Source: JAWOJF01 sp046481785
Lineage (GTDB): Bacteria > Bacteroidota > Ignavibacteria > Ignavibacteriales > Ignavibacteriaceae
Direction of reading: 5' to 3'
NCBI GenBank assembly: GCA_046481785.1
Contig: JAWOJF010000402.1
Span: 1-6,160, forward strand
Length of the DNA stretch: 6,160 bases
Position 1 is the first letter of the stretch; each line of letters starts with the position of its first letter. Below the pieces are notes generated by a model that was given only the letters and a program-made list of their open reading frames with translations, was not told the origin of the DNA and did not search any database. Below are positions 5,627 to 6,160 of this stretch, one piece after another. A program made the position numbers and the translations under genes.

Positions 5627-5675
5627 ATACCGGAAATAAATAGAAAATTCTATTATAGAAAGTATATCCCGGTAT
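5627..5675. promoter_or_regulatory. Nested inverted repeats in the receiver gene leader
   Basis: An outer pair ATACCGG (5627-5633) and CCGGTAT (5669-5675) encloses AATAGAA, AA, TTCTATT (5639-5654), followed by a further ATAGAA (5655-5660). On the minus strand the inner part also contains TATAAT, a possible -10 element, with no clear -35. The alternating ATAGAA/TTCTAT copies lie within 40 bases of the start codon, a plausible place for an operator or a structured leader. Confidence 0.35.
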
Positions 5676-5684
5676 ATTTAATTA

Positions 5685-5725
5685 AATGAGGAAAAACCCA
5701 CTATTTCATAGGAGTAAACTCCCGG
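5685..5725. repeat. 41-bp direct repeat, copy 2
   Basis: Ungapped partner of 5171-5211, with 35 of 41 positions identical, in the same orientation 514 bases away. The core GGAGTAAACTCCCGG is retained, but one outer pair of the hairpin is lost because the base before GGAG is A instead of G, leaving a GGAG/CTCC stem around TAAA. It lies 64 bases upstream of the receiver start, and the last codons of the disrupted ORF (5706-5845) fall inside it. Confidence 0.75.
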
Positions 5726-5845
5726 ATTGAGATAGTACACAGCCGCATCTTATGTTTGAATCTTTTATTTCAATAGCATTATCTTCAAATAATGTTAAAA
5801 CTTTTTCACCGGGCAGGTTGTACAAACCTTTTGTAATTTTCTCAT
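5706..5845 (-). pseudogene. Small ORF broken by a -1 frameshift, function unknown
   Basis: The ATG at 5843-5845 is preceded by the strongest ribosome site in the window (GGAGGGG, then AAA). The frame stops after 16 codons (stop at 5795-5797), yet the next frame is open and protein-like to a TGA at 5706-5708. One extra A in the A4 run at 5837-5840 would join them into 46 residues: MRKITKGLYNLPGEK, then VLTLFEDNAIEIKDS, then NIRCGCVLSQSGSLLL. The last residues (about SGSLLL) are encoded within the 41-bp repeat, so the original C-terminus may have been lost to repeat insertion. I recognise no family. Alternatives: a sequencing indel in the A run, a genuine 16-codon peptide (MRKLQKVCTTCPVKKF), or frameshifting at GAAAAAG (5801-5807). 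Confidence 0.35.
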
Positions 5846-5990
5846 TTTCCCCTCCGGTTAAATGATATTTTTACTTTAGCAATCGATCTCTGATGTCAGT
5901 GCTGTCCAAAATAAAATTATTATTATAATAATATTCCTAAATAGAGGCAGAATCCGGATTATTTTTATTATCATCAAATCGATCCTCAAT

Positions 5991-6160
5991 CTATCGTCCC
6001 TACGGGATTGTAATAATTACAGGAATACAAGGACTTATACCATAAACAGGTAACTATATGTTAAGGTATAATATATATTGCTGTTTTAAGTCCCGTCAGG
6101 GACGTTATGTTTATAGATATAGGTAATCTCAATATTTGCAAGTTCCGCAGGAACGAAACA
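5991..6160. repeat. Cluster of three related short hairpins at the right end
   Basis: Two hairpins share the frame AAG-stem-ACG: GTCCC, GTCA, GGGAC (6090-6103) and GTTCC, GCA, GGAAC (6142-6154). The middle bases of the stem change together (CC/GG to TC/GA), keeping the pairing. A third, imperfect copy lies in the opposite orientation at about 5995-6009 (TCCC, TAC, GGGA), so 5995-6009 and 6089-6106 also form a larger imperfect inverted repeat. The window ends inside this cluster, which may continue. Confidence 0.6.

Larger units (their letters stand above)
5621..6160. other. Region upstream of the receiver gene: repeats and a gene remnant
   Basis: About 540 bases without an intact gene. It contains the leader of the receiver gene with nested inverted repeats, direct-repeat copy 2 (5685-5725), a probable broken small ORF (5706-5845), a very AT-rich stretch (5905-5935), a 17-codon open stretch on the minus strand (5940-5990) rich in Asp and Asn but with no start, and a cluster of short hairpins (5991-6160). 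Confidence 0.6.

Noticed and set aside
5797..5807. Programmed -1 frameshift at GAAAAAG in the small ORF
   Set aside because: The heptamer is not a canonical slippery site (first base G), no clear downstream stimulatory structure is seen, and a single missing A near the start explains the break more simply.
5991..6160. CRISPR array or tRNA gene in the right-end hairpin cluster
   Set aside because: Spacing is irregular, orientations are mixed, and no cloverleaf or conserved tRNA T-loop is visible.

Overview
The window is AT-rich (roughly one third G+C by eye) and every convincing gene lies on the minus strand. Protein style (Cys4-lid adenylate kinase, 7TMR-DISM-type histidine kinase with a LuxR-family regulator, lone receiver), use of both ATG and TTG starts, mostly recognisable Shine-Dalgarno sites and abundant short extragenic hairpins suggest the Bacteroidota/Ignavibacteriota/Chlorobi side of the tree. 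This placement is an inference from style; no marker gene in the window proves it.

Layout. 1-392 is a gene-free block of palindromes (two copies of a two-hairpin module and a perfect 16-bp inverted repeat) plus two stretches that resemble insertion-sequence ends. 393-1055 is adk (adenylate kinase) and 1255-1734 is tadA (tRNA adenosine deaminase), both housekeeping. 1866-2093 is a 75-residue single-pass membrane protein of unknown function with a duplicated IPTD motif. 2187-4724 is a two-gene signalling operon: a membrane histidine kinase (periplasmic sensor, seven membrane helices, HisKA_3 and HATPase domains) whose TAA stop directly abuts the ATG of a NarL/FixJ-type DNA-binding response regulator. 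A candidate promoter (4769-4796) and, before it, an intrinsic terminator (4815-4838) separate this operon from what lies upstream. 5246-5620 encodes a stand-alone receiver domain, bracketed by two 41-bp direct repeats. 5706-5845 looks like a small broken gene whose 3' end runs into one of those repeats. 5991-6160 is a second palindrome cluster, of a different sequence family from the one at the left end.

How it works together. The kinase should sense a periplasmic or membrane signal, phosphorylate itself on His436 and pass the phosphate to Asp56 of the adjacent regulator, which would then bind DNA. The lone receiver has no output domain and may act as a phosphate sink or protein-interaction switch; nothing here proves it works with this kinase. 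adk and tadA are unrelated to the signalling genes.

I see no CRISPR array, no tRNA or rRNA gene, no intact transposase and no recognisable defence system. The most unusual material is extragenic: two hairpin families in which different copies keep pairing while changing sequence, and a repeat-bracketed receiver gene next to a disrupted ORF.
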